Shown here piece by piece: positions 1 through 7,309 of a stretch of DNA of 9,720 bases. The notes beneath the pieces are model-generated. The model saw only the letters and a program-made list of their open reading frames with translations. It did no database searches and was not told the DNA's origin. The stretch is from CAZODA01 sp964578485 (GTDB lineage: Bacteria; Bacteroidota; Bacteroidia; Bacteroidales; Marinilabiliaceae): positions 1 to 9,720 of the forward strand of contig CAZODA010000082.1 in NCBI GenBank assembly GCA_964578485.1, written 5' to 3'. Made by a program: the position numbers and the translations under genes. The first letter of the stretch is position 1. Every line of letters begins with the position of its first letter.

Positions 1-1744
1 CATAACGAGATTCGTATTCTTCATTAATGTTTTCATTCTGCCATAAATAGAAAAATGACAAATTGATATTTTTCAATATTTTAAAGTTAAAGAGCTCAGA
101 TGGAAGAAAGGTTGATGTATATTCTAAACCATAAGTATTCACTCTTTCAAGATTATAAATAGTATATCTTGAATCCCCGGCTTGCCTCCCCCAGTCGATT
201 AAGTTCCTTCCTTTACGATAAAATGCTCCTGCCTGAAAATTAAGCCAATTATTTATAAACCTGAATCCCGTTTCATAAGTTTCCGATTCTTCAGGCTTAC
301 TATGTATGTTACCTGCAATATCAGGCCCATCATAAAACATATCAGTAAATGTTGGCAACCTGAGAGCTTTGTTATAGGAAGCAAGCCATTTTAAATTGCC
401 TGTGAGCCAGTAGCTGATATCAATACCCGGAAACCAAGTAAAACCATAGCCCAACTGAGAGCTACTGTTTAACAAAAGGCCTGCCGACAAACTAAGGCGA
501 TTTTTAATATATGTATGTTCAAAAAACAAAGAGCTGTTATGGCGATGATACTGACGAGTATAATATATATCCTTCTCACCTACTACAAGTTTAAAAGCAA
601 CTGAATCAATATCATAGCCCAGCACATTACTCCAAACAGATTCTCCCCTAAGCTCAGCTCCTAAGGATGTTGTTCCTAATAACCATGGAATAGCAAGGTT
701 CATCCCCCCACCAAAAATATCAGTTAAATGATAGTTGTGATTTTCATACCAGGAATCTGCATTAAGCCCGGCCCTGAATAACTCGAAACGATCGTAGTGA
801 CGACGCCAATACACACGAGAAGCTAGCTTAATTGTTTTACCCGATTCAAATATTAAAGAATGAAAGCGGGTTTTTATTTGCTCAAATTGATTTGGATAAG
901 TATCGGAATAGAAAGAATTGGCACCAAAAGCTTTGTTGGTAAAACCTGTCTGTAAGGATAATTTTTCTCCGGAAAATGAAAATTCTCCGTGATAAAATAT
1001 ATTTATCTCATCAAAGTCGGTATTGGGAATATAGCCATTACTGCTTTTTTTAGAAATAGAAAAATTATTGCGAAATGATTGGAAATTTTTTGAAATAATG
1101 GCTCCGGCACTTAACAAACCATGCTCACCGGCCATTCCCTTCAATCGCAACTGATCGCTTTCATTGGTGGCTGTAACAAAATTAACAGCTCCACTAAAAG
1201 CATTGGGACCATAAACCCTGGCAGCAGGTCCTCTTAAAACTTCCACCCTTTCAATTGAATTCAAATCTATGGGTAAATTTAGTGCATGATGTCCGCTTTG
1301 TGGATCCCCAATATTAATGCCATTCAATAAAATCATCAGCTGATCATGACTGCCACCCCTTAAACTTATATCCGACTGAACACCAAGAGGTCCACGTTCG
1401 CGAATATCAAAACCAACAACAAAACGTAATAAATCGGCAACACTTTGAACAGGAAGCAATTCTATCTCCCTACGAGACAGTAATGTTACAAATCTACCAA
1501 CATCAGAATAATGCGAATTAGTCCTGCTTGCAGATATCTTAATCTCATCTAAGCGAATTTTGCTGTTAATAGTATCGCTTGTGTTTCCGGCAAAAGTAAG
1601 GTGGCAAGCAAAACTAATAAAATAAGATAAGGGCAATATTCCTATCCGAATTTCCTGCTTTAAAGTGCTAAAAACAGAATAAGCTTTATGCCTCCAATTT
1701 TTAAAATTTAAATATGATTTTGTGAATTTTATTTTTGTTTTCAT
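1..1744 (-). CDS. TonB-dependent outer-membrane receptor, BtuB-like (3' end cut by window edge)
   Basis: The minus strand stays open from an ATG at 1744 to base 1, giving 581 residues without a stop, so the C-terminal part of the barrel lies outside the window. Residues 1-33 are a basic N-terminal extension, 34-52 are hydrophobic (probable signal segment ending LTFA), and 64-72 (RLDEIKISA) resemble a TonB box. The plug domain spans about 74-195. It carries SLRGGSHDQLMILLNGINI at 127-145, DPQSGHH at 147-153, and RVEVLRGPAARVYGPNAFSG at 166-185, which are hallmark plug motifs. The rest alternates aromatic, beta-strand-like segments typical of a 22-strand barrel. The family carries large ligands across the outer membrane using TonB/ExbBD energy; the plug is closest, in my reading, to vitamin B12 receptors. 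The ligand is not proven. No carboxypeptidase-regulatory-like domain or SusD partner is visible, which argues against a SusC glycan receptor. No other in-frame ATG upstream fits better. Confidence 0.92.
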   Translation of the reverse strand, partial: MKTKIKFTKSYLNFKNWRHKAYSVFSTLKQEIRIGILPLSYFISFACHLTFAGNTSDTINSKIRLDEIKISASRTNSHYSDVGRFVTLLSRREIELLPVQSVADLLRFVVGFDIRERGPLGVQSDISLRGGSHDQLMILLNGINIGDPQSGHHALNLPIDLNSIERVEVLRGPAARVYGPNAFSGAVNFVTATNESDQLRLKGMAGEHGLLSAGAIISKNFQSFRNNFSISKKSSNGYIPNTDFDEINIFYHGEFSFSGEKLSLQTGFTNKAFGANSFYSDTYPNQFEQIKTRFHSLIFESGKTIKLASRVYWRRHYDRFELFRAGLNADSWYENHNYHLTDIFGGGMNLAIPWLLGTTSLGAELRGESVWSNVLGYDIDSVAFKLVVGEKDIYYTRQYHRHNSSLFFEHTYIKNRLSLSAGLLLNSSSQLGYGFTWFPGIDISYWLTGNLKWLASYNKALRLPTFTDMFYDGPDIAGNIHSKPEESETYETGFRFINNWLNFQAGAFYRKGRNLIDWGRQAGDSRYTIYNLERVNTYGLEYTSTFLPSELFNFKILKNINLSFFYLWQNENINEEYESRY

Positions 1745-1747
1745 GAG
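1733..1747. repeat. 15-bp direct repeat, copy 1 (over the receptor start codon)
   Basis: TTTTGTTTTCATGAG here is identical to bases 1912-1926. This copy contains the receptor start codon, read on the minus strand as the complement of CAT at 1742-1744. The two copies bracket the divergent intergenic region, 179 bp apart start to start. Confidence 0.6.
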
Positions 1748-1806
1748 TGGTTTTTTTAATAAATTGAAGTTAAATTTAAGTGAATGAAAAAATATTATAA
1801 AATTGC

Positions 1807-1837
1807 TCATTGATAATTCATAATAAATTATCAATGA
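1807..1837. promoter_or_regulatory. 12-bp perfect inverted repeat, candidate operator
   Basis: TCATTGATAATT (1807-1818) is the exact reverse complement of AATTATCAATGA (1826-1837), separated by a 7-nt spacer. It lies between two divergent genes, about 60 bp from the receptor start and 84 bp from the start at 1922. The stem is AT-rich and no T-run follows on either strand, so an intrinsic terminator is unlikely. A dimeric regulator site controlling one or both genes is the simplest reading, but no regulator gene is in the window and the motif matches no operator I can name. Confidence 0.5.
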
Positions 1838-1908
1838 ATAAGAATTTTTAAAACTTCTTAAACATTAGTAAAACTTAAAAGCTATAAATTACGTACATTA
1901 ATAGAGCC

Positions 1909-1916
1909 TAATTTTG
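1909..1916 (+). promoter_or_regulatory. Candidate Bacteroidota -7 promoter element (TAATTTTG)
   Basis: TAATTTTG matches the Bacteroidota -7 consensus TAnnTTTG exactly and ends 5 nt before the ATG at 1922. No TTTG-like -33 element is visible at the expected distance. If used, transcription would begin at or next to the start codon, giving a leaderless message. In this AT-rich background a chance match is quite possible. Confidence 0.35.
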
Positions 1917-1926
1917 TTTTCATGAG
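1912..1926. repeat. 15-bp direct repeat, copy 2 (over the start codon of the exported protein gene)
   Basis: This is the second copy of TTTTGTTTTCATGAG, containing the plus-strand ATG at 1922-1924. The same bases in copy 1 hold the receptor start on the opposite strand, because CATGAG offers ATG on one strand and CAT on the other. Confidence 0.6.
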
Positions 1927-2986
1927 AACTTTCTTTTTAAATACTATTATAAGGTCATTGATTGTTATTACTTCTGCAGGTGCTGAAACTGAAACTGTAA
2001 TACCTTCTTATCAACAATCACATCAGTATGAACACAATATTGATGATGTAAAACAATTAACGATAAAAAATCATTACGGAAATATTAATTATATCCCTTG
2101 GGATAAAAACACTATTTCAGTAAATATTGTTTTATGGGCAAAAGCTCCTTCATCAATAGCGGCAAATGAAATCTTTAAAAATATTATTGTAAACAATTAT
2201 CCAACACAAAATGGATATAACTATCAAAGCCATATTGATCCAAATTATACTGCAAATCATAATTTTGGAATCGACTATCAAATCTATGGCCCGACTGATA
2301 TTGAATTGATTTTTAATAATCGCTTTGGAAATATAAATGTTAGTGACTTTCGTGGAGCTGTAAATATTAATCTTGATTTCGGAAACTTTGTTGCCAATGA
2401 TAAAAGCTATATAAAAAATGGAGATATTTATGTCGCAAACGGAAATATTGCAATAAATGAAATAACAACAGCGAAAATCAGTCACCAAAACGGTTTACTA
2501 ACAATTAATAAAGCAAAGGAAATATCGCTGCATTCCGATTTTATTGAAGGAAATATTAAAGAAGTAAAACAACTTGAAGTCTTTTCAAGAACAAGTGAAT
2601 TCGATATAGCAAAAGTAGATTACATTAATATGGAAGCCGGCTATACCCTAATCAATGTTGAGGAGATAACAAATAAGGGCTTTTTTAATTTGGAAAAAGG
2701 CCAAATAATAATTCATCGCTTAAATCATACTGTTGAAGAATTAACAATTAACTCAAAATATGCACCTATAAAAATAAACTTACCTAATTCATTGAATTAT
2801 ACCTTACATGGTGAAATTGAAAATGGAGAATTTTCTCATCAAAATATAGATCAAATAAGGCTTATAAAAGAAAACAACAATATTTCATTCTCGGGAGATA
2901 TACTCTCAAACAAAGAATCGAAACAAATAACTAATTTGATCCTTTTTGGAAAAGAATGTAACATAGATATTGGCATAATAAAATAA
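1922..2986 (+). CDS. Exported beta-repeat protein, DUF4097/adhesin-like
   Basis: A 354-residue protein with a probable signal peptide (basic RTFF start, hydrophobic 8-19, likely cut after SAGA at residue 21), so it is periplasmic or outer-membrane associated. There is no lipobox. Residues 47-72 (starting LTIKNHYGNI, with W60 in YIPWDKN) resemble the start of DUF4097/GIN-type putative adhesin domains common in Bacteroidota. Short glycine-turn rungs recur: HYGNINYI (51-58), RFGNINV (134-140), DFGNFVA (152-158), NGDIYVA (166-172) and NGNIAIN (173-179). These fit a right-handed beta-helix or stacked beta-sheet. Its function is unknown, and such proteins sometimes accompany envelope-stress or anti-sigma systems, which are not seen here. 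An in-frame stop at 1859-1861 and the absence of an ATG between it and 1922 support this start. It is the first gene of the likely four-gene run and ends 28 nt before the aminopeptidase start. Confidence 0.75.
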   Translation: MRTFFLNTIIRSLIVITSAGAETETVIPSYQQSHQYEHNIDDVKQLTIKNHYGNINYIPWDKNTISVNIVLWAKAPSSIAANEIFKNIIVNNYPTQNGYNYQSHIDPNYTANHNFGIDYQIYGPTDIELIFNNRFGNINVSDFRGAVNINLDFGNFVANDKSYIKNGDIYVANGNIAINEITTAKISHQNGLLTINKAKEISLHSDFIEGNIKEVKQLEVFSRTSEFDIAKVDYINMEAGYTLINVEEITNKGFFNLEKGQIIIHRLNHTVEELTINSKYAPIKINLPNSLNYTLHGEIENGEFSHQNIDQIRLIKENNNISFSGDILSNKESKQITNLILFGKECNIDIGIIK

Positions 2987-3014
2987 TTTGCTATTTCAAA
3001 AAAAGATAAAAAAC

Positions 3015-4796
3015 ATGCAAATACAAGAAAAATTATTTCTACTACGTGATAAAATGAATTTAGAAGGGCTTGATGCATGTATAATTCCCTCGGCAGATCC
3101 GCATTTAAGTGAATATCCTGCCGAACACTGGAAAATACGTCAATGGCTTAGTGATTTCACCGGATCGGCAGGAACATTGGTAGTAACTCATAATGAAGCA
3201 GGCTTATGGACCGATTCAAGATATTTTTTACAAGCCGAGCAGGAACTAAATCCCGACTATATTAAAATTTTTAAAGAAGCAATGCCCGGTGTTCCCGATT
3301 ATATTGAGTGGCTCAACGAAATATTAAATCCCTTCAGTAAAGTTGGATTTAATGGCTCTTTAATTTCTGTGTCGCAGTTCAGGAAAATGGCTAAAATCTT
3401 TAAAAACAAAAAAATTAAAGCTGTTCCAAACTTTATTGCAGCGGAAGAAATATGGGATGCCAGACCTCCCCTGCCTGATAACACTGTTTTTGAACATGAA
3501 GATCCTTGGAATGGACGTTCACGTTCAGATAAGCTGGAAGAAATACGTAAAATAATGAACGAAAAGAAAGTGACCCATTATATTGCAAGCTCACTTGATG
3601 AAGTTGCCTGGGCATTAAATTTACGTGGAAATGATGTACCCTACAATCCTGTGTTTTACTCCTACCTTATGATTGAACCGCATTGCGCACGTTTCTTTAT
3701 AAATCCCCACAAATTAACGGCAGGCATAGCAAAAAAATTAGATGCAGATCATGTTAAAGTGTCTCTTTATGAAAATTTCCTTCAACATATTAAGGATATT
3801 TCCGGAGACGCAAACGTGTTTTTTGACCCCGACAAAACAAACTCCTTAATTTATAGCACTTTGTCACCAAAGTCCTATAAATATGAAGACCTTAGTATAA
3901 TTACAAAATTAAAAGCAGAGAAAAATAAAAATGAAATCCAAAACCTGCGTACTGTTCTTGTCAATGACGGAGTAGCAATGGTGCATTTTTTAAAGTGGCT
4001 TGAAGATAATGTTGAATCAGGGAAAATTAGTGAAATATCGGCCGCTAAAAAACTAAAAGAATTCAGAAAAAAACAAGAAGGCTTTATAGGGGAATCTTTT
4101 GCCTCCATATCAGCATATAATGAACATGCGGCAATAATCCATTATACAGCAAATAAAGCTACAAACAGCTTCTTAAAACCTGAAGGAGTCTATCTCATCG
4201 ATTCAGGAGGGCAATATAAAGGAGGAACAAGCGATATTACCAGAACAATAGCTTTGGGAAAATTCCCCAAACAAGCAGCCATTGATTATACTTTGGTGCT
4301 GAAAGGACATATTGCGCTGGCTTGTGCTACCTTTCCGAAAGGAACAAGAGGAGTACATCTTGACACACTCGCACGCACTGCATTATGGGAACATGGACTC
4401 AATTACGGACACGGAACAGGCCATGGCATAGGATATTTCCTAAATGTTCATGAAGGACCTCAAAATATCAGACCCCAAGATAATGGAATAGAATTTGAAG
4501 CGGGAATGGTTACTTCAAATGAACCGGGAATGTACCGAGAAGGAAAATACGGAATAAGAATAGAAAACTTGATACTTTGTAAAAAGAAAAAAAATACCGA
4601 ATTTGGCACTTTTATGAATTTTGAAACTATTACCTTATGTCCCCTTGATACAAAACTTATTGTTACTTCATTAATGACTGAATCTGAAATTGAATGGCTC
4701 AACAATTACCACCAATTAGTTGTTGATTCTTTATCACCTTTTTTAGATTCAAAACATAAAGAATGGTTAAATAATAAGTGTAAAAGAATTAATTAA
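3015..4796 (+). CDS. Xaa-Pro aminopeptidase (aminopeptidase P, M24B family)
   Basis: A 593-residue cytoplasmic metallopeptidase that removes N-terminal residues preceding proline, probably in peptide scavenging. Order: Creatinase_N-like domain about 1-135, second creatinase-like domain about 150-300, M24 pita-bread domain about 305-525, and a C-terminal M24_C region to the end. All five metal ligands are visible: D396 (LIDSGGQY), D407 (TSDITRT), H470 (GHGTGHGIG), E503 (SNEPGMY) and E517 (IRIENL). H479 in NVHEGP and H376 in IHYTAN match conserved active-site histidines. Ligand spacing (11, 63, 33, 14) is almost that of human cytosolic XPNPEP1, and the length is normal for the long three-domain form. 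The reading frame could open with TTG at 2988, but the ATG at 3015 gives MQIQEKLFLLR, the usual N-terminus, and avoids abutting the previous stop. There is no signal peptide. It is followed after 4 nt by the thioredoxin-like gene. Confidence 0.95.
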   Translation: MQIQEKLFLLRDKMNLEGLDACIIPSADPHLSEYPAEHWKIRQWLSDFTGSAGTLVVTHNEAGLWTDSRYFLQAEQELNPDYIKIFKEAMPGVPDYIEWLNEILNPFSKVGFNGSLISVSQFRKMAKIFKNKKIKAVPNFIAAEEIWDARPPLPDNTVFEHEDPWNGRSRSDKLEEIRKIMNEKKVTHYIASSLDEVAWALNLRGNDVPYNPVFYSYLMIEPHCARFFINPHKLTAGIAKKLDADHVKVSLYENFLQHIKDISGDANVFFDPDKTNSLIYSTLSPKSYKYEDLSIITKLKAEKNKNEIQNLRTVLVNDGVAMVHFLKWLEDNVESGKISEISAAKKLKEFRKKQEGFIGESFASISAYNEHAAIIHYTANKATNSFLKPEGVYLIDSGGQYKGGTSDITRTIALGKFPKQAAIDYTLVLKGHIALACATFPKGTRGVHLDTLARTALWEHGLNYGHGTGHGIGYFLNVHEGPQNIRPQDNGIEFEAGMVTSNEPGMYREGKYGIRIENLILCKKKKNTEFGTFMNFETITLCPLDTKLIVTSLMTESEIEWLNNYHQLVVDSLSPFLDSKHKEWLNNKCKRIN

Positions 4797-4800
4797 TAAA

Positions 4801-6222
4801 ATGAAAAAAGTAGTTTTCCTGTTATTTTCATCATTAATACTGATGAATAACAATATACAGGCAAGCCAAAATGGCTATAATATTTCCTTAGAAATTAAAA
4901 ACCTTGCAAATAAAGAAGTTATCTTAGGCTATTACTTCAACAAACAAATGTATGTAAGTGATACTGCATTAACCAACCAACACGGAAAAACTGTATTTGA
5001 AGGAGAGGAGCCCTTGCAAGGCGGACTTTATTTCTTCTATCTGCCAAACGGAAAACATTTTGACGTATTAATTGATAAGGAACAGTATTTTGCTATCAGC
5101 ACCGATACTGCCAACCTGATAAACAATATGCAAATATCAAATTCGGAAGATGCGCAACTGTTCCTAAACTATCAAAAGTTCTTGAACAAACAACAGATAA
5201 AAGCCAATGAGCTGAATGAGAAATTAAATTCTAATGATATTGACTCCAAGGAAAAAGAAAAATTAAGCGAAGAACTACAAAATGTAAATAAAGAAGTCAA
5301 CGATTATTGGGATGATGTGATAAATAAGCATCCCGATTCTTTTACTGCAACCTTTATCAAAAGTATGCAGGAACCAAGCCTGCCCGACTTTGATATACCA
5401 AGTGATAGTGATAATCCCGACTCCTTATTGTTTATTAAGCAATATGATTTTTTCAGACATCATTATTTCGACAATATCGATTTAAGAGATGAACGCTTGT
5501 TAAGAACTCCCTTTTTTACACAACGCCTTGATAATTATTTTACAAGAGGATTAATACAAGCCCCCGATACAGTTGCTTTGGCTTCAATTGAATTAATTGA
5601 AAAAAGTGCTGACAACGAAAAAATGTTTCGCTTTATATTACAATATTGTTTCAATAGAGCGAATGAAAGCAATATTATGGGCATGGATGCCGTAATGGTG
5701 GAATTAGCTGAAAAATATTACCTAACAGGTAAAGCTACATGGGTTAGTGATCAATTCCTTGAAACATTACAAGAAAGAATCAATGCCATTAAACCAACAC
5801 TTATAGGAAATACTGCAAGTAATCTTGTAATGACAGATATTAATGGTAATAAACAGGAACTATTTAAAGTTGAAGCCAACATTACCATCATTACATTTTT
5901 TGAACCATCATGCGGACACTGTAAGGTGGAAATACCTAATCTGTATAAGGAAATATATCTAAAATACAGAGATAAAGGTCTTGAGTTTTTTACTGTTTAT
6001 ACCCTCGATAACAAAGAAGAATGGAATGACTTTATAGAAAAGTATGAAATGACAGATTGGATAAATGTTTATGACCCATATAATCAATCAGGATTTAGAC
6101 AAAATTATGATGTGAGAGCAACTCCAATGATCTATGTTCTTGACAAGGATAAAAAAATTGTCGCAAAAAAAATCGATTCGGCACAATTACCCGGCTTTAT
6201 TGAATTCCTTTTAACAAAATAA
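4801..6222 (+). CDS. Periplasmic thioredoxin-fold protein, TlpA/ResA-like with DUF4369-like domain
   Basis: A 473-residue exported protein. Residues 1-21 form a signal peptide (MKKVVFLLFSSLILM, cut near IQA). Residues about 25-110 resemble the small beta-rich DUF4369 domain that precedes many Bacteroidota thioredoxins. Residues 120-180 are a highly charged helical stretch, about 195-330 resemble the helical DUF5106-type middle region, and about 335-473 are a redoxin/thioredoxin fold. The active site is C371-G-H-C374 in FFEPSCGHCKVEIP, with the cis-proline at P442 (RATPMIYVLD). The likely role is thiol-disulfide reduction or exchange in the periplasm; the partner is unknown. The start lies only 4 nt after the aminopeptidase stop, so the two are almost certainly co-transcribed. 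The domain order is ordinary for this phylum and both cysteines are intact. Confidence 0.9.
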   Translation: MKKVVFLLFSSLILMNNNIQASQNGYNISLEIKNLANKEVILGYYFNKQMYVSDTALTNQHGKTVFEGEEPLQGGLYFFYLPNGKHFDVLIDKEQYFAISTDTANLINNMQISNSEDAQLFLNYQKFLNKQQIKANELNEKLNSNDIDSKEKEKLSEELQNVNKEVNDYWDDVINKHPDSFTATFIKSMQEPSLPDFDIPSDSDNPDSLLFIKQYDFFRHHYFDNIDLRDERLLRTPFFTQRLDNYFTRGLIQAPDTVALASIELIEKSADNEKMFRFILQYCFNRANESNIMGMDAVMVELAEKYYLTGKATWVSDQFLETLQERINAIKPTLIGNTASNLVMTDINGNKQELFKVEANITIITFFEPSCGHCKVEIPNLYKEIYLKYRDKGLEFFTVYTLDNKEEWNDFIEKYEMTDWINVYDPYNQSGFRQNYDVRATPMIYVLDKDKKIVAKKIDSAQLPGFIEFLLTK

Positions 6223-6227
6223 CTTAC

Positions 6228-6235
6228 TAAATTTG
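6228..6235 (+). promoter_or_regulatory. Candidate -7 promoter element (TAAATTTG) before the DUF4465 gene
   Basis: TAAATTTG matches TAnnTTTG exactly within the 51-nt gap before the lipoprotein gene and would give a leader of roughly 30-35 nt. The nearest upstream TTG (6200-6202) is about 25 nt away, slightly too far for a good -33 element. It could give the lipoprotein gene its own transcript in addition to read-through. The evidence is weak. Confidence 0.3.
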
Positions 6236-6273
6236 GAGCAGCGTTCTAAATAAAAATTAAAATACTTTACAAG

Positions 6274-7275
6274 ATGAAAATTAATTATCCAATAACATTT
6301 CTTCTAATATCGTGTTTTTGGATGCTCCTTTTATCTTCTTGTGAAACAAAAGAAAAAATAATACCGGCACCCGTAATCCATCTACAAATGCCTGATCATG
6401 GCTTTGAGCTTGAAGTAAATGACACTTTATTGATTGAGCCAAAAATTACTTACGATTATAATTCTTCGTATGCATGGTATTTAAATGATGAATTTATTTC
6501 TACCCTGCTAAACCATAAACATATTTCAAAAGAGCTTGGCAAAGTTGAATACCTTTTTATTGTTGAAAACCCCCAAGGAAGAGATTCAATCAATATTCCT
6601 GTATCAACAATGATTCTTTTAAATTTTGACGACTTCATTCTCGAAAGAGGTAGTTATGACATAGGCTTAATTATGCCACCCGAAATAGAAGGTTTTATTA
6701 CAAAAGGTACGGTTTTCCCACGAAACGCACCCTCAGAAGAAGAATGGAGAGGCTTTGGATTGAGCAATATATACAGTCAGGCAACTACAGGCACAATTAG
6801 TCTATATAGTGCCTATGCAACATCAACACCCACAAACAATTTTCTAATCTATCAACAAGCTCCCAGCCCTTTCGCTTCTTCAATTTATTTTGAAAACAAT
6901 GAAGAAAGGGTGATAAGCAGCATATCAGTAGCAAATTCTACCTTTGCCTTTCTTATAATGAAGTATGGACTTGGACAAGAAATCAGACCCTTTGGAGGAG
7001 AAAATAATGATCTTGAAGATTGGTTTATATTGACAATTGAAGGATATGATAAAAAAGGGAAAAAAACAGGTGAAATAGAATTTTATCTTGCCGATTATAC
7101 TTTTGAAAACAGAAAAAGAAATTATATAATTAACGACTGGACAACTATACAATTAGATTCACTAAAAGAAGTTAACCGTTTGGTGCTTACCTTAACTTCT
7201 TCTGTTACCAACAATCAGGGAATTATGCTTACACCTCCATTCTTATGCATCGACAATATTAAAATAGTGAAATAA
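6274..7275 (+). CDS. Lipoprotein with PKD/Ig-like domain and DUF4465 domain
   Basis: A 333-residue lipoprotein. The hydrophobic leader 7-20 ends in the lipobox L-S-S-C with lipidated C23, followed by ETKEK. There is no aspartate at +2, so outer-membrane sorting is likely. Residues about 31-111 look like a PKD/Ig-type beta-sandwich (YAWYLNDEF at 66-74, VEYLFIVENPQGRDS at 91-105). Residues about 113-333 fit DUF4465: FDDFIL (118-123), EEWRGFGLSN (156-165), STFAFLIMKYG (222-232), DWFILTIEGYDKKGK (249-263), TGEIEFYLADY (265-275), WTTIQLDSL (289-297) and PPFLCIDNI (321-329). From memory, DUF4465 lipoproteins occur in Bacteroides cobamide-uptake loci (the BtuH class) next to BtuB receptors, and also in unrelated envelope contexts. 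Here a BtuB-like receptor lies 4.5 kb away on the other strand. Surface ligand binding is the likely role; the ligand is inferred, not shown. Confidence 0.85.
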   Translation: MKINYPITFLLISCFWMLLLSSCETKEKIIPAPVIHLQMPDHGFELEVNDTLLIEPKITYDYNSSYAWYLNDEFISTLLNHKHISKELGKVEYLFIVENPQGRDSINIPVSTMILLNFDDFILERGSYDIGLIMPPEIEGFITKGTVFPRNAPSEEEWRGFGLSNIYSQATTGTISLYSAYATSTPTNNFLIYQQAPSPFASSIYFENNEERVISSISVANSTFAFLIMKYGLGQEIRPFGGENNDLEDWFILTIEGYDKKGKKTGEIEFYLADYTFENRKRNYIINDWTTIQLDSLKEVNRLVLTLTSSVTNNQGIMLTPPFLCIDNIKIVK

Positions 7276-7294
7276 AAAAAAGCCTTATCAAGCT
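7274..7294 (-). terminator. Weak intrinsic terminator for the minus-strand protease gene
   Basis: Read on the minus strand, AGCTT-GATA-AGGCT (7294 to 7281) forms a 5-bp stem including one G-T pair and a 4-nt loop, followed directly by seven T residues (7280 to 7274). It begins 15 nt past the protease stop. The T-run overlaps the stop codon of the plus-strand lipoprotein gene. An alternative TCAAG/CTTGA stem (7288-7292 with 7301-7305) has no T-run. No convincing terminator is visible for the plus-strand genes. Confidence 0.45.
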
Positions 7295-7309
7295 AAAAAT
7301 CTTGAAAAA

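Noticed and set aside
1807..1837. Intrinsic terminator at the inverted repeat
   Set aside because: The stem is almost entirely A/T, neither side is followed by a T-run, and it lies between divergent gene starts where no transcript needs ending.
1745..1921. Cobalamin riboswitch upstream of the BtuB-like receptor
   Set aside because: No B12-box-like GCCACTG and no conserved riboswitch core is visible on the minus strand in the 177-bp region, which is too short and AT-rich to hold a full element.
2153..2488. Minus-strand open frame inside the exported protein gene
   Set aside because: It lies wholly antisense to a better-supported gene, shows no domain, and its cysteine/isoleucine-rich translation is typical of an antisense shadow in AT-rich DNA. 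The other antisense frames at 2851-3078, 3299-3484, 3433-3615, 3875-4108, 4460-4705, 6456-6638 and 6925-7152 were rejected for the same reason.
2988..3014. TTG start nine codons upstream for the aminopeptidase
   Set aside because: The added residues (LFQKKIKN) are not family-like and would begin one base after the previous stop; the ATG at 3015 gives the usual N-terminus and length.
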